Shown: positions 7,394 through 15,218 of the stretch, piece by piece
Numbering within the stretch: the first letter of the stretch is position 1
How the letters are laid out: every line of letters starts with the position of its first letter
Source: Schlegelella aquatica
GTDB taxonomy: Bacteria > Pseudomonadota > Gammaproteobacteria > Burkholderiales > Burkholderiaceae_C
Length of the DNA stretch: 64,000 nucleotides
Assembly: GCF_026013905.1 (NCBI RefSeq)
Contig: NZ_CP110257.1
Location: 3,209,501-3,273,500, forward strand
Direction of reading: 5' to 3'
Made by a program: the position numbers and the translations under genes
Notes under the pieces: model-generated
Databases searched by the model: none
What the model was told of the DNA's origin: nothing
The model's input: the letters and a program-made list of their open reading frames with translations, nothing else

Positions 7394-10300
7394 ATGGCTC
7401 GCACGACTTTGCGCTTCCCCGCCCTGCCGCCCAAGATGCGGCTCGCCCCGCCCGACCGACCCGAAGCCGAGGTCGTCGCCGGCCTGAAGGAACGCTTCGG
7501 ACTGCGCTGGGACACGGTGCAGGCCCGCGCCACCCCGTGGGTGGAAGCGGTGCGCTCCCGCCCCGCGCCGTTCTGGGCGATGGAGTCGCTGCTGAAGGAG
7601 TACCCGCTGTCCAGCGCCGAAGGGCTCGCGTTGATGCGGCTGGCCGAGGCGCTGCTGCGCGTGCCCGACGTGGAGACGGCCATGGCGCTGACGGCGGACC
7701 AGCTCGGCCGGGCCTCGTTCGACACCAGCGACGGCAGCGCGCATCCGGTGCTCGCGGGGCTGTCGTCCAGCCTCATCGGGCTGACCAAGAAGCTGCTGCC
7801 CCAGGACGCCGCGCAAGCGGGCCTCGTGCAACGGCTGGGCGCCAAGACCGTGGTGGCCGCCGGCGTGCGGGCGCTGCAACTGCTGGGTCGCCAGTTCGTG
7901 CTCGGGCGCGACATCGAGGAGGCCCTGCGCGAGGCGAACTCGCAGCGCAAGGACGTGGGCTCGCTGCGCTTCAGCTTCGACATGCTGGGCGAAGGCGCGC
8001 GCACCGAGGAAGACGCCGAGCGCTACCTCGCGTCGTACCGCAACGCCATTGCGCGCATCGCGCAAGGGGTGGACCCGCAGGCCGGTCCCGAAGTCTCCGA
8101 CGGCATCTCCATCAAGTTGAGCGCGCTCTTCTCGCGCTATGAGGAATCGCAGCGCGAGCGCGTCTTCGAGGTGCTGTTGCCGCGCGTGTGGTCGCTCGTC
8201 GAGCAGGCGGCGGCGGCCAACATCAACCTGACGATCGACGCCGAGGAAAGCGAGCGGCTGGAGCTCTCGCTCGACGTGCTCGAAGCGCTGGCCGCGCAGA
8301 TCGCGCAGCACTTCCCGCAGTGGAAGGGCTTCGGCCTGGCGGTGCAGGCATACCAGACGCGCGCGCTCGACGTGGTGCGCGAGGTCGGGCGTATCGCGCA
8401 GACGTACCGCCTGCGCCTGATGGTGCGGCTCGTCAAAGGCGCCTACTGGGACGGCGAGATCAAGCGCGCGCAGGAGCTGGGCCTGGCGCACTACCCCGTC
8501 TTCACGCGCAAGCACCACACCGATCTGTCCTACCTTGCCTGTGCCCAGGCGCTGCTGGACCTGGCGCCCTCGATCTACCCGCAGTTCGCCACGCACAACG
8601 CCGGCACCATCGCCGCGATCGTGCAGATGGCGCGCGAGCGCGGCGCGGCGTTCGAGATGCAGCGTCTGCACGGCATGGGCGAGAGCGTGTACCGCGAGGT
8701 GCTCAAGAGCGAGGGCATCGCCCTGCGCGTGTATGCACCGGTGGGCGAGCACCGCGACCTGCTCGCCTACCTCGTGCGCCGACTGCTGGAGAACGGAGCC
8801 AACTCGTCCTTCGTGCACCAGCTGGCCGACCCGGCCGTGCCCATCGCGACGCTCCTGGCCTCGCCGCTGCAGCGCCCGGGCGACGAGGGCCCGGCGCTGC
8901 CCTTGCCGCCGGCGCTCTATGGCCCACTGCGCCCCAACTCCAAGGGCGCGGACCTCGCCTGCCTGCATCACCGCCTGCCGCTGTTCGAAGCCGCCGAGCG
9001 CACGCAGGTGCCTGCCATCCCGATGGCCGAGCGCGCCCCCGTGGAGGAGGCGATGCAGGCCTTGCACGCCGCCTTCCCGGCCTGGGAATCGACGCCGGTG
9101 GCCGAGCGCGCCGCCATCCTGCGGCGCGCGGCCGATGCGCTGGAGGCGCGCATGCCGGAGTTCTGCGGCCTGCTGGTGCGCGAGGGCCGCAAGGTGATGG
9201 CCGATGCGGTGGCCGAGGTGCGCGAGGCGGTGGACTTCTGCCGCTACTACGCGATGCAGGCCGAGCGCCTGCTCGTGAGCGAGACCTTGCCGGGACCGAC
9301 CGGTGAATCGAACGAGCTGCGCATGCGCGGTCGCGGCGTGTTCGTGTGCATCAGCCCGTGGAACTTCCCGCTGGCGATCTTCGCCGGCCAGGTGGTGGCC
9401 GCACTCGTCACTGGCAACACGGTGGCGGCGAAGCCGGCGGAGCAGACGCCGGCGGTGGCCCAGCGCATGGTCGAGCTGCTGCACGAGGCTGGTGTGCCGC
9501 GCGATGCGCTGCGGCTGCTGCACGGCCTGGGCGAGACGGTGGGCGCGGCGCTCGTCGCCGACCCGCGTTGCGCGGGCGTGTGCTTCACCGGCTCGACCCA
9601 AGTGGCCAAGATCATCCAGCGCACGCTGGCGGCGAAGGACGGCCCGATCGTGCCGCTGATCGCCGAGACGGGAGGCCTGAACGCGATGATCGTCGACTCC
9701 ACCGCGCTCGCCGAGCAGGTGGCCGACGCCGTGGTGCAAAGCGCCTTCCGCTCCACCGGCCAGCGCTGCTCGGCGCTGCGTCTGCTGCTGGTGCACGAGC
9801 GCATCGCCGACGGCGTGATGAAGATGATCGGCGGCGCGATGCAAGAGCTGGTGGTCGGCGACCCGGTGCGGTGGGCCACCGACGTGGGCCCGGTGATCGA
9901 CGCCGAGGCGCACGCGAACCTGGTGCGGCACGTGCAGCGGCTGGAGCGCGAGGCGCGCCTCATCGCGCGCACGCCGATGCCGGCGGGCCTGGCCGGCGAC
10001 TACATCGCACCCGTGGCCTTCGAGCTCGCCCGGATCGAGGATCTGCGCGAGGAGATCTTCGGCCCGGTGCTGCACGTGGTGCGCTGGGGCAGCGGCGAGC
10101 TGGCCTCCATCGACGCGGTGGTGGACCGGATCAACGCGCTGGGCTATGGCCTCACGCTGGGGGTGCAGACGCGCATCGACGGGCGGGCTCATCAGATCGC
10201 GCACCGCGCGCGCGTGGGCAACGTCTACGTCAACCGCAACATGATCGGCGCGGTGGTGGGCGTGCAGCCGTTCGGCGGCGAGGGCATGAGCGGCACCGGC

Positions 10301-10411
10301 CCCAAGGCGGGGGGCCCGCACTACCTGCTGCGCTTCTGCGGGGAGCAGACGCTCACCATCAACACCGCGGCGGCCGGTGGCAACGCGACGCTGCTGGCGG
10401 GCGGACACTGA
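7394..10411 (+). CDS. putA: PutA, bifunctional proline dehydrogenase / P5C dehydrogenase
   Basis: About 1005 residues; oxidises proline to P5C (FAD-dependent PRODH half) and then to glutamate (NAD-dependent aldehyde dehydrogenase half). PRODH motifs are in the first ~480 residues (SFDMLGEGART, RLVKGAYWDGEIKRAQ, THNAGTIAAIV). The P5CDH half follows, with catalytic Cys in STGQRCSALR (residue 792 from this start) and general-base Glu in AETGGLNAMIV (758). It lacks the N-terminal ribbon-helix-helix of E. coli PutA, so it is the non-autoregulatory form, consistent with the adjacent Lrp-type gene. The ATG at 7394 is preferred because GAGAAG lies 7 nt upstream; an in-frame ATG at 7370 has no clear RBS. 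Confidence 0.95.
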   Translation: MARTTLRFPALPPKMRLAPPDRPEAEVVAGLKERFGLRWDTVQARATPWVEAVRSRPAPFWAMESLLKEYPLSSAEGLALMRLAEALLRVPDVETAMALTADQLGRASFDTSDGSAHPVLAGLSSSLIGLTKKLLPQDAAQAGLVQRLGAKTVVAAGVRALQLLGRQFVLGRDIEEALREANSQRKDVGSLRFSFDMLGEGARTEEDAERYLASYRNAIARIAQGVDPQAGPEVSDGISIKLSALFSRYEESQRERVFEVLLPRVWSLVEQAAAANINLTIDAEESERLELSLDVLEALAAQIAQHFPQWKGFGLAVQAYQTRALDVVREVGRIAQTYRLRLMVRLVKGAYWDGEIKRAQELGLAHYPVFTRKHHTDLSYLACAQALLDLAPSIYPQFATHNAGTIAAIVQMARERGAAFEMQRLHGMGESVYREVLKSEGIALRVYAPVGEHRDLLAYLVRRLLENGANSSFVHQLADPAVPIATLLASPLQRPGDEGPALPLPPALYGPLRPNSKGADLACLHHRLPLFEAAERTQVPAIPMAERAPVEEAMQALHAAFPAWESTPVAERAAILRRAADALEARMPEFCGLLVREGRKVMADAVAEVREAVDFCRYYAMQAERLLVSETLPGPTGESNELRMRGRGVFVCISPWNFPLAIFAGQVVAALVTGNTVAAKPAEQTPAVAQRMVELLHEAGVPRDALRLLHGLGETVGAALVADPRCAGVCFTGSTQVAKIIQRTLAAKDGPIVPLIAETGGLNAMIVDSTALAEQVADAVVQSAFRSTGQRCSALRLLLVHERIADGVMKMIGGAMQELVVGDPVRWATDVGPVIDAEAHANLVRHVQRLEREARLIARTPMPAGLAGDYIAPVAFELARIEDLREEIFGPVLHVVRWGSGELASIDAVVDRINALGYGLTLGVQTRIDGRAHQIAHRARVGNVYVNRNMIGAVVGVQPFGGEGMSGTGPKAGGPHYLLRFCGEQTLTINTAAAGGNATLLAGGH

Positions 10412-10465
10412 AGCGTCGGCCGGTGCCGGGCAAATCTCGCCTGCGGCCTTGAGGTGTGGCGGGCG

Positions 10466-10530
10466 CCTGCCCTGCCCTGCCCTGCCCTGCCCTGCTCTGC
10501 GCTGCTCTGCGCTGGCTTGGCCTGGCCTGG
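10466..10530 (+). repeat. Pentanucleotide microsatellite (CCTGC)n
   Basis: Thirteen 5-bp units in a row downstream of putA: six perfect CCTGC, then degenerate units (TCTGC, GCTGC, TCTGC, GCTGG, CTTGG, CCTGG, CCTGG). The run decays from left to right. It lies in the 368-nt putA-proC gap, which otherwise contains a long hairpin and no convincing gene. Such tracts can vary in copy number by replication slippage. Confidence 0.9.
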
Positions 10531-10544
10531 CGGGGCGTGGAGCG

Positions 10545-10615
10545 GGCGGGCACCGGGGGCACGGTGCAGTCGCTCCTCGGGAATCGCTTGGTGCACCGCG
10601 CCCCCGGTGCCCGCC
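10545..10615. repeat. Long near-perfect inverted repeat downstream of putA
   Basis: A 16-bp perfect outer stem (10545-10560 with 10600-10615, starting GGCGGGCACCGGGGGC) continues after one mismatch into a 7-bp inner stem (CGGTGCA/TGCACCG) around a ~23-nt loop. Total pairing is 23 of 24 bp. It begins 14 nt after the pentamer run and ~130 nt after the putA stop. There is no T-tract. It could end or stabilise the putA transcript or be a mobile-repeat remnant. The remaining gap up to proC (10616-10779) is GC-rich with another short inverted repeat (GGGCCGCA/TGCGGCCC, 10699-10731) and no gene. Confidence 0.85.
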
Positions 10616-10779
10616 ATTCACCGTGGGTGGTCGTTGGCGGGCTTCTTGGGCCGCCGTGCGGCCCCGGTGCGCCATGGCGGCGTCCGGGTGAGGGCGGGCC
10701 GCAGGCGGCGCTTCGGCCTTGCGGCCCGAACCTTCTGGCCTGTGCGAGACCCGCGCCCGGGCGCCCTACACTGCGCTTT

Positions 10780-11595
10780 ATGAGCACCTCCAGCATCGCC
10801 TTCATCGGCGGCGGCAACATGGCCTCCGCCCTCATCGGCGGCCTCGTGCAGGCCGGTCAGTCCCCGCAGTCGCTGATCGTCGTGGAGCCCTCCGAGGCGC
10901 AGCGCGAGCGGCTCGCACAGCAGTTCGGCGTGCGGGCCGACGCCGAGGCCACGCCGCGGCTGGCCGAGGCGCGGCTCGTCGTCTGGGCGGTCAAGCCGCA
11001 GAGCTTCCGCGAGGCGGCGGCCCCCTGCGCGGCGCATGTGCAACGCGCGCTGCAACTGAGCGTGATGGCCGGCATCCGCTGCGACGCCATCGTGGCCGCC
11101 ACCGGCAGCCAGCGCGTGGTGCGCTCGATGCCCAACACGCCGGCGCTGATTGGTCTGGGCGTCGCGGGGCTGTATGCGCGGCCGCAGGTGAGCGACGAGG
11201 AGCGGCGCGACGTCGAGCGCGTGTTCGCGCCCACCGGGCGCACCGTGTGGGTGCGTGACGAGGCGGACCTCGACGCGGTGACCGCCCTGTCCGGCTCGGG
11301 GCCGGCGTACGTCTTCTACTTCATCGAGGCGATGATCGAGGCGGCGCAGGAGATGGGTCTGGACGCGCAGCAGGCCCGCGAGTTGACGCTGGGCACCTTC
11401 GCGGGTGCCACCGAGCTCGCCCGCCGCTCGCCCGAGCCGCCGCAAGTGCTGCGCGAGCGCGTAACGTCCAAGGGCGGCACGACCTACGCTGCGCTCACGT
11501 CGATGGAGCAGGACGGCTTGAAAGCCGCCTTCGTGCGCGCGATTCGGGCCGCCCAGCGGCGCGCGAAGGAACTGGGCGACGAGTTCGGCCGGTAG
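10780..11595 (+). CDS. proC: ProC, pyrroline-5-carboxylate reductase
   Basis: 271-residue enzyme for the last step of proline synthesis, reducing P5C to proline with NAD(P)H. The N-terminal Rossmann motif is IAFIGGGNMASALIGGL at residues 6-22. The family signature is visible in the C-terminal dimerisation domain: TALSGSGPAYVFYFIEAM and VTSKGGTTYAAL. Length is standard. The ATG at 10780 starts MSTSSIAFIGGG, the normal N-terminus; the long upstream open frame is through repetitive GC-rich sequence. It lies 3' of putA, whose product runs the opposite reactions; ancestrally it is usually beside yggS. Confidence 0.96.
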   Translation: MSTSSIAFIGGGNMASALIGGLVQAGQSPQSLIVVEPSEAQRERLAQQFGVRADAEATPRLAEARLVVWAVKPQSFREAAAPCAAHVQRALQLSVMAGIRCDAIVAATGSQRVVRSMPNTPALIGLGVAGLYARPQVSDEERRDVERVFAPTGRTVWVRDEADLDAVTALSGSGPAYVFYFIEAMIEAAQEMGLDAQQARELTLGTFAGATELARRSPEPPQVLRERVTSKGGTTYAALTSMEQDGLKAAFVRAIRAAQRRAKELGDEFGR

Positions 11596-11603
11596 GCCGG
11601 GCC

Positions 11604-11682
11604 CGATGTGTTTGCCCCCGGGGCTTGCGCCCCACCCCCCGCGGGGGTGTCGGCCCGGCTCCGGGCGGCCGAGCGCCGGGCC
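11604..11682 (-). repeat. Stop-codon-anchored hairpin repeat, single copy (78-bp family)
   Basis: One unit of the GC-rich repeat found at several loci in this window. Read on the minus strand it begins GGCCCGGCGCTCGGCCGCCC directly after the ubiA TGA. It contains three stems: GGCCCGGC/GCCGGGCC, a CCCCC/GGGGG palindrome and GGGGC-GCAA-GCCCC. It ends in a CAAA-rich tail close to the proC stop. Function unknown; placement between two convergent genes would suit a shared 3'-end structure. Confidence 0.85.
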
Positions 11683-12549
11683 TCAGCCGCGCACCGCGTA
11701 GCCGAGCACGACGCCGGCGAAGACGGCAAACCCCACCCAATGGTTGAGCCGGAAGGCGCGGAAGCACCCTTCGCGCTCGCGCCGATGGATCAGCGTGTAG
11801 TGCCACGCCACTTGGGCCAGCGCGGCGAGCAGGCCGAGTGCATAGGGCCAGCCCAGGCCCAGCTGCCAGCCGATCACGCCCCACACGACGAGATAGGCGC
11901 CGTACAGGAGCATCACCGCGGCCACGTCGAAACGGCCGAAGGTCAGCGCCGAGGTGCGGATGCCGATGCGGATGTCGTCGTCGCGATCGACCATCGCGTA
12001 CTCGGTGTCGTAGGCGACCACCCAGAACAGGTTGCCCAGCAGCAGCCACCACGCGAGCGCCGGCACCTGGCCTTGCACCGAGGCGAAGGCCATCGGGATG
12101 CCGAAGCTGAACGCGACGCCCAGCACGGCCTGCGGCATCGAGAAGAAGCGCTTGGTGAACGGGTAGACGATGGCGACCGCCAGCGCGACGAAGGACCACA
12201 GGATGGTCGCGGTGTTGGTCGTGAGCACCAGCGCGAAGGCCAGGAGCGCCAGCGCCGCGCCGACAGCCAGCGCCTCGCGCACCGAGACGGCGCCGGTGGT
12301 GACCGGCCGCGCCGCGGTGCGCTGGACGTGGCGGTCGAAGTCGCGGTCTGCCACGTCGTTGACCGCGCAGCCGGCCGAGCGCATCAGGAAGGTGCCGAGC
12401 ACGTACACGCCGAGCAGGTGCCAGCCGGGGAAGCCTTCGGCCGCGATCCACAGGGCCGCCAGGGTCGGCCACAGCAGCAGCAAGGTGCCGACGGGCTTGT
12501 CCCAGCGGATGAGCTGCAGGTAGAGGGGAAACTTGAGCGTCGCCGTCAT
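11683..12549 (-). CDS. ubiA: UbiA, 4-hydroxybenzoate polyprenyltransferase
   Basis: 288-residue polytopic membrane prenyltransferase of ubiquinone biosynthesis; joins an all-trans polyprenyl chain to 4-hydroxybenzoate. The first Asp-rich motif [15 protein letters not shown] is at about residues 64-78 and the second, [19 protein letters not shown], at about 183-201. These bind Mg-diphosphate. Eight or nine hydrophobic helices are visible. [15 protein letters not shown] near the N-terminus is the usual UbiA start region. The stop codon is immediately followed by the repeat unit. It is the last gene of a leftward group, with the CigR-like gene 52 nt upstream, probably separately transcribed. Confidence 0.95.
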   Translation of the reverse strand: MTATLKFPLYLQLIRWDKPVGTLLLLWPTLAALWIAAEGFPGWHLLGVYVLGTFLMRSAGCAVNDVADRDFDRHVQRTAARPVTTGAVSVREALAVGAALALLAFALVLTTNTATILWSFVALAVAIVYPFTKRFFSMPQAVLGVAFSFGIPMAFASVQGQVPALAWWLLLGNLFWVVAYDTEYAMVDRDDDIRIGIRTSALTFGRFDVAAVMLLYGAYLVVWGVIGWQLGLGWPYALGLLAALAQVAWHYTLIHRREREGCFRAFRLNHWVGFAVFAGVVLGYAVRG

Positions 12550-12601
12550 GGCGGCAAGTGTAGAGCGGGCCGGCGGCCCGCCGCGCTCGCCCGGGCGGGG
12601 T

Positions 12602-13129
12602 TCAGAAGATGTCGAACAACACGTCGGCGATGATGAGCGTGGCCACGGCCACCAGCACGAGATCGGTGCCGACGATGCGCCACTCGTAGCCGGGGTAGGA
12701 CGGCAAGCGCGCGACCATCGCGGGCGGCGCCATCTTCTTCGCGATGCCGGGGGGCAACGGTTTGCCCCGCGCCAGGTTCTTGCGAATGCCAGGCGGCAGC
12801 GGTTGGTAGGCACCGGGCCGGATGCCGACATCGACCGCGATCTGCCGTGCGGTGGAGATGCTGATGCCGGCGGTGACCAAGGTGCCGCCACCGCCGCCAC
12901 CCACCGAGCCGCCCCCGCCACCGGGGCCTCCACCGCGGCGGTCGCCCGCTCGGCCGCCGCGGCGCTCGTGCATCGACTCCCCCTTGTCCCGGGGGCCCCC
13001 GCCCTTGCCGCCGTGTTCCTTGTGCGGCGGGCCCTTGCCTTCGGGCGGGCCGGCGTGGACACTGGCAAAGGTGCACAACAGGCCCGCGACCACGAGGTGA
13101 CGGCGGGCTAGGGTGGGTCGGACGGGCAT
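12602..13129 (-). CDS. CigR-like (RcnB-related) secreted/membrane-associated protein
   Basis: 175 residues. A signal peptide ends near VHAGPP (about residue 23). A highly charged then glycine-rich low-complexity stretch follows (residues ~30-80, [17 protein letters not shown]). The C-terminal part has [26 protein letters not shown] and a final hydrophobic strand-like segment [20 protein letters not shown]. This layout matches proteins annotated as anti-virulence regulator CigR family in Burkholderiales. The biochemical role is not established. The start at 13129 gives a clean signal peptide; an earlier in-frame ATG adds a non-conserved leader. Confidence 0.7.
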   Translation of the reverse strand: MPVRPTLARRHLVVAGLLCTFASVHAGPPEGKGPPHKEHGGKGGGPRDKGESMHERRGGRAGDRRGGGPGGGGGSVGGGGGGTLVTAGISISTARQIAVDVGIRPGAYQPLPPGIRKNLARGKPLPPGIAKKMAPPAMVARLPSYPGYEWRIVGTDLVLVAVATLIIADVLFDIF

Positions 13130-13292
13130 CGGATGGCTTCTCACGGCAAGGGAAACTTGCCCATTAACGTGCCACACCCGCGCCCAGTGCACAAGCGACG
13201 GGGCGCGCCCCGCCCCACGGCGTGTCAAAAAGTACGCGCGAAGGCGAGTCGGACGCAAGCGGGCCGTCGGGCACGCGCCGCGTCGACGCTCC

Positions 13293-13787
13293 TCAACGCT
13301 CCAACAGGCTGCGCAGCATCCAGGCCGTCTTCTCGTGCACGTCCAGACGCTGCGTCAGCAGGTCGGCCGTCGGCTGGTCGTGGGCCTGTTCCACCGCGGG
13401 AAACAGCTCGCGGGCGGTGCGCGCCACGCCCTCGTGCCCTTCCACGAGGATGCGGATCATCTCCTCGGCCTTCGGCGGCTGGCTCGGCACGTCCTTCAGG
13501 CTGGTCAGCCGGCTCAGGTCGGCATACGAGGCGGTCGCCACATGGCCGAGTGCGCGGATGCGCTCGGCGATCGGATCGACCGCGTTCCACAGCTCGGTGT
13601 ACTGCTCCATGAACATCACGTGCAGCGTGTTGAACATGGGGCCGGTCACGTTCCAGTGGAAGTTGTGCGTCGCGAGGTAGAGGGTGTAGGTGTCGGCGAG
13701 CAGCTTGTTGAGTCCTTGCGCGATGGTTGCGCGGTCCTTTTCGGAGATGCCGATGTTCACCGGCATCGGGTGGGCGGTCTGGGCCAT
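13293..13787 (-). CDS. dps: Dps, ferritin-like DNA-binding and iron-sequestering protein
   Basis: 164-residue Dps. The ferroxidase signature is visible: [20 protein letters not shown] (His/Asp/Glu ligands) at about residues 40-59, then the second half near [15 protein letters not shown]. Dps dodecamers oxidise Fe(II) with peroxide, store iron and coat DNA in stress. It is 64 nt downstream of oxyR and on the same strand, so peroxide-inducible control by OxyR, by read-through or its own promoter, is likely. The short N-terminus is typical of the family. Confidence 0.95.
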   Translation of the reverse strand: MAQTAHPMPVNIGISEKDRATIAQGLNKLLADTYTLYLATHNFHWNVTGPMFNTLHVMFMEQYTELWNAVDPIAERIRALGHVATASYADLSRLTSLKDVPSQPPKAEEMIRILVEGHEGVARTARELFPAVEQAHDQPTADLLTQRLDVHEKTAWMLRSLLER

Positions 13788-13851
13788 GCTTCCTCCTGCT
13801 GTTCAGTGCCATGGATGCGGCAGGAAGCGCTCCCGCCGCGAAGAATCGCAG

Positions 13852-14775
13852 TCATTCGGTCAGACGCGTCACCCCGGGCAAGTCGCAGGCGTAGACGCAG
13901 TTGCGCAGCGCGGCGATCGCCTCGTAGCGCGTGAAGCTGCGCCGCCAGGCGAGCACCACCCGGCGGCTGGGCGGCGGCGACGCGAACGGCACGTAGGCCA
14001 CGTGGGGCTGAGGCTCCTTGGGCACGCTCATCTGGGGCACGACGGTGATGCCCATGCCCGAGGCTACCATATGTTTGATCGTCTCGAGCGACGAGCCCTC
14101 GAAGCTCTTGCGGATGCCCTCGGCGTTGTTGGACAGCCGGGCGAACTCGGGGCAGACCTGCAGCACGTGGTCGCGGAAGCAGTGCCCCGTGCCAAGCAAC
14201 AGCATGGTCTCGCTCTTGATCTCCTCGGGCGTGATGCGATCTCGTCGGGCGAGCGGGTGCGTGCGCGGCACAGCCACGACGAACGGTTCGTCGTACAGCG
14301 GCGCGATCGCCAGCCCGGTATCCGGGAAGGGCTCGGCCATGATGGCGCAGTCGAGCTCGCCGGTGCGCAGCATCTCCAGCAGCTTGACGGTGAAGTTCTC
14401 GTGCAGCATCAGCGGCATCTGCGGCAGCTGCTCGATGGCGTGCTTGACGAGCTCGGGCAGCAGGTAGGGGGCGACCGTGTAGATGACGCCCAGCCGCAGC
14501 GGGCCGGCCAAGGGGTCCTTGCCCCGCTTGGCGATCTCCTTGATGGCGGCCGCCTGGTCCAGCACGACCTGCGCCTGCCGCACGATCTCTTCGCCGAGCG
14601 GGGTCACAGCGACTTCCGCCCCCCCACGCTCGAAGATCTTGACGTCGAGTTCGTCCTCGAGCTTCTTGACGGCGACGCTCAGCGTGGGCTGGGACACGAA
14701 ACACGCTTCGGCGGCGCGGCCGAAATGCCTTTCCCGGGCGACAGCGACGATGTAGCGCAATTCCGTCAGGGTCAT
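13852..14775 (-). CDS. oxyR: OxyR, peroxide-sensing LysR-type regulator
   Basis: 307 residues: winged HTH at about 1-60 (MTLTELRYIVAVARERHFGRAAEACFVSQPTLSVAVKK), then a LysR effector domain. The two redox cysteines in GHCFRDHVLQVC fall at residues 199 and 208, identical to E. coli OxyR numbering, and the Thr/His around them are kept. H2O2 forms the 199-208 disulfide and switches DNA binding. Adjacent dps is a classic OxyR target. An ATAA-N7-CTAT site lies 20 nt upstream of the ATG, suggesting autoregulation. Confidence 0.96.
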   Translation of the reverse strand: MTLTELRYIVAVARERHFGRAAEACFVSQPTLSVAVKKLEDELDVKIFERGGAEVAVTPLGEEIVRQAQVVLDQAAAIKEIAKRGKDPLAGPLRLGVIYTVAPYLLPELVKHAIEQLPQMPLMLHENFTVKLLEMLRTGELDCAIMAEPFPDTGLAIAPLYDEPFVVAVPRTHPLARRDRITPEEIKSETMLLLGTGHCFRDHVLQVCPEFARLSNNAEGIRKSFEGSSLETIKHMVASGMGITVVPQMSVPKEPQPHVAYVPFASPPPSRRVVLAWRRSFTRYEAIAALRNCVYACDLPGVTRLTE

Positions 14776-14795
14776 GGGGCTCGCCTCCGGGCGAG

Positions 14796-14810
14796 ATAAG
14801 TTGAATCTAT
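14796..14810. promoter_or_regulatory. OxyR-type half-site pair upstream of oxyR
   Basis: ATAA-GTTGAAT-CTAT on the plus strand (ATAG-N7-TTAT on the oxyR strand) matches one ATAG-N7-CTAT module of the E. coli OxyR consensus with a single mismatch, 20 nt from the oxyR ATG. The second module expected 7 nt further is not recognisable. Probably used for autoregulation. Confidence 0.55.
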
Positions 14811-14906
14811 CCAAACAGACGAAGTGATTGTGCGCCTCCTGACCCGCGACGGAAAGCCCCCATGCAATGCCCGCCCCGGCCTCGGGGATTGGGCGTCCGC
14901 GGGCCT

Positions 14907-15218
14907 CATGTCTTGGCCCCCCGGGGCTTGCGCCCCACCCCCGCGGGGGTGCGGCCCGGCTCCGGGCGGCCGAGCGCCGGGCCTCATGTCTTTGCCCCCG
15001 GGGCTTGCGCCCCACCCCCCGCGGGGGTGCGGCCCGGCTCCGGGCGGCCGAGCGCCGGGCCTCATGTCTTTGCCCCCGGGGCTTGCGCCCCACCCCCCGC
15101 GGGGGTGCGGCCCGGCTCCGGGCGGCCGAGCGCCGGGCCTCATGTCTTTGCCCCCGGGGCTTGCGCCCCACCCCCCGCGGGGGTGCGGCCCGGCTCCGGG
15201 CGGCCGAGCGCCGGGCCT
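14907..15218 (-). repeat. Tandem array of four 78-bp hairpin repeats abutting the recG stop codon
   Basis: Four units starting at plus-strand 14907, 14985, 15063 and 15141, exact 78-bp period, nearly identical. On the minus strand each unit is ATGAGGCCCGGCGCTCGG..., and because 78 is divisible by three the ATG-containing frame stays open through all units (peptide [20 protein letters not shown]... repeated). The array starts directly after the recG TAA. Each unit has stems GGCCCGGC/GCCGGGCC, CCCCC/GGGGG and GGGGC-GCAA-GCCCC. The recG-oxyR gap (14776-15217) contains nothing else but the oxyR promoter. Confidence 0.95.

Noticed and set aside
7355..10675. 1106-codon minus-strand ORF opposite putA
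   Set aside because: Antisense shadow with His/Arg/Gln-rich low-information sequence; putA is complete on the plus strand.
12822..13100. Plus-strand Pro-rich ORF opposite the CigR-like gene
   Set aside because: The Pro-rich string is simply the complement of the glycine-rich tract of the real gene.
13225..13292. Extension of a coding region between dps and the CigR-like gene
   Set aside because: Open frames here are continuations of shadow frames; no RBS and no conserved sequence.
14907..15218. Regular 78-bp repeat array as a CRISPR
   Set aside because: Units are contiguous and nearly identical, with no unique spacers and no cas genes nearby.
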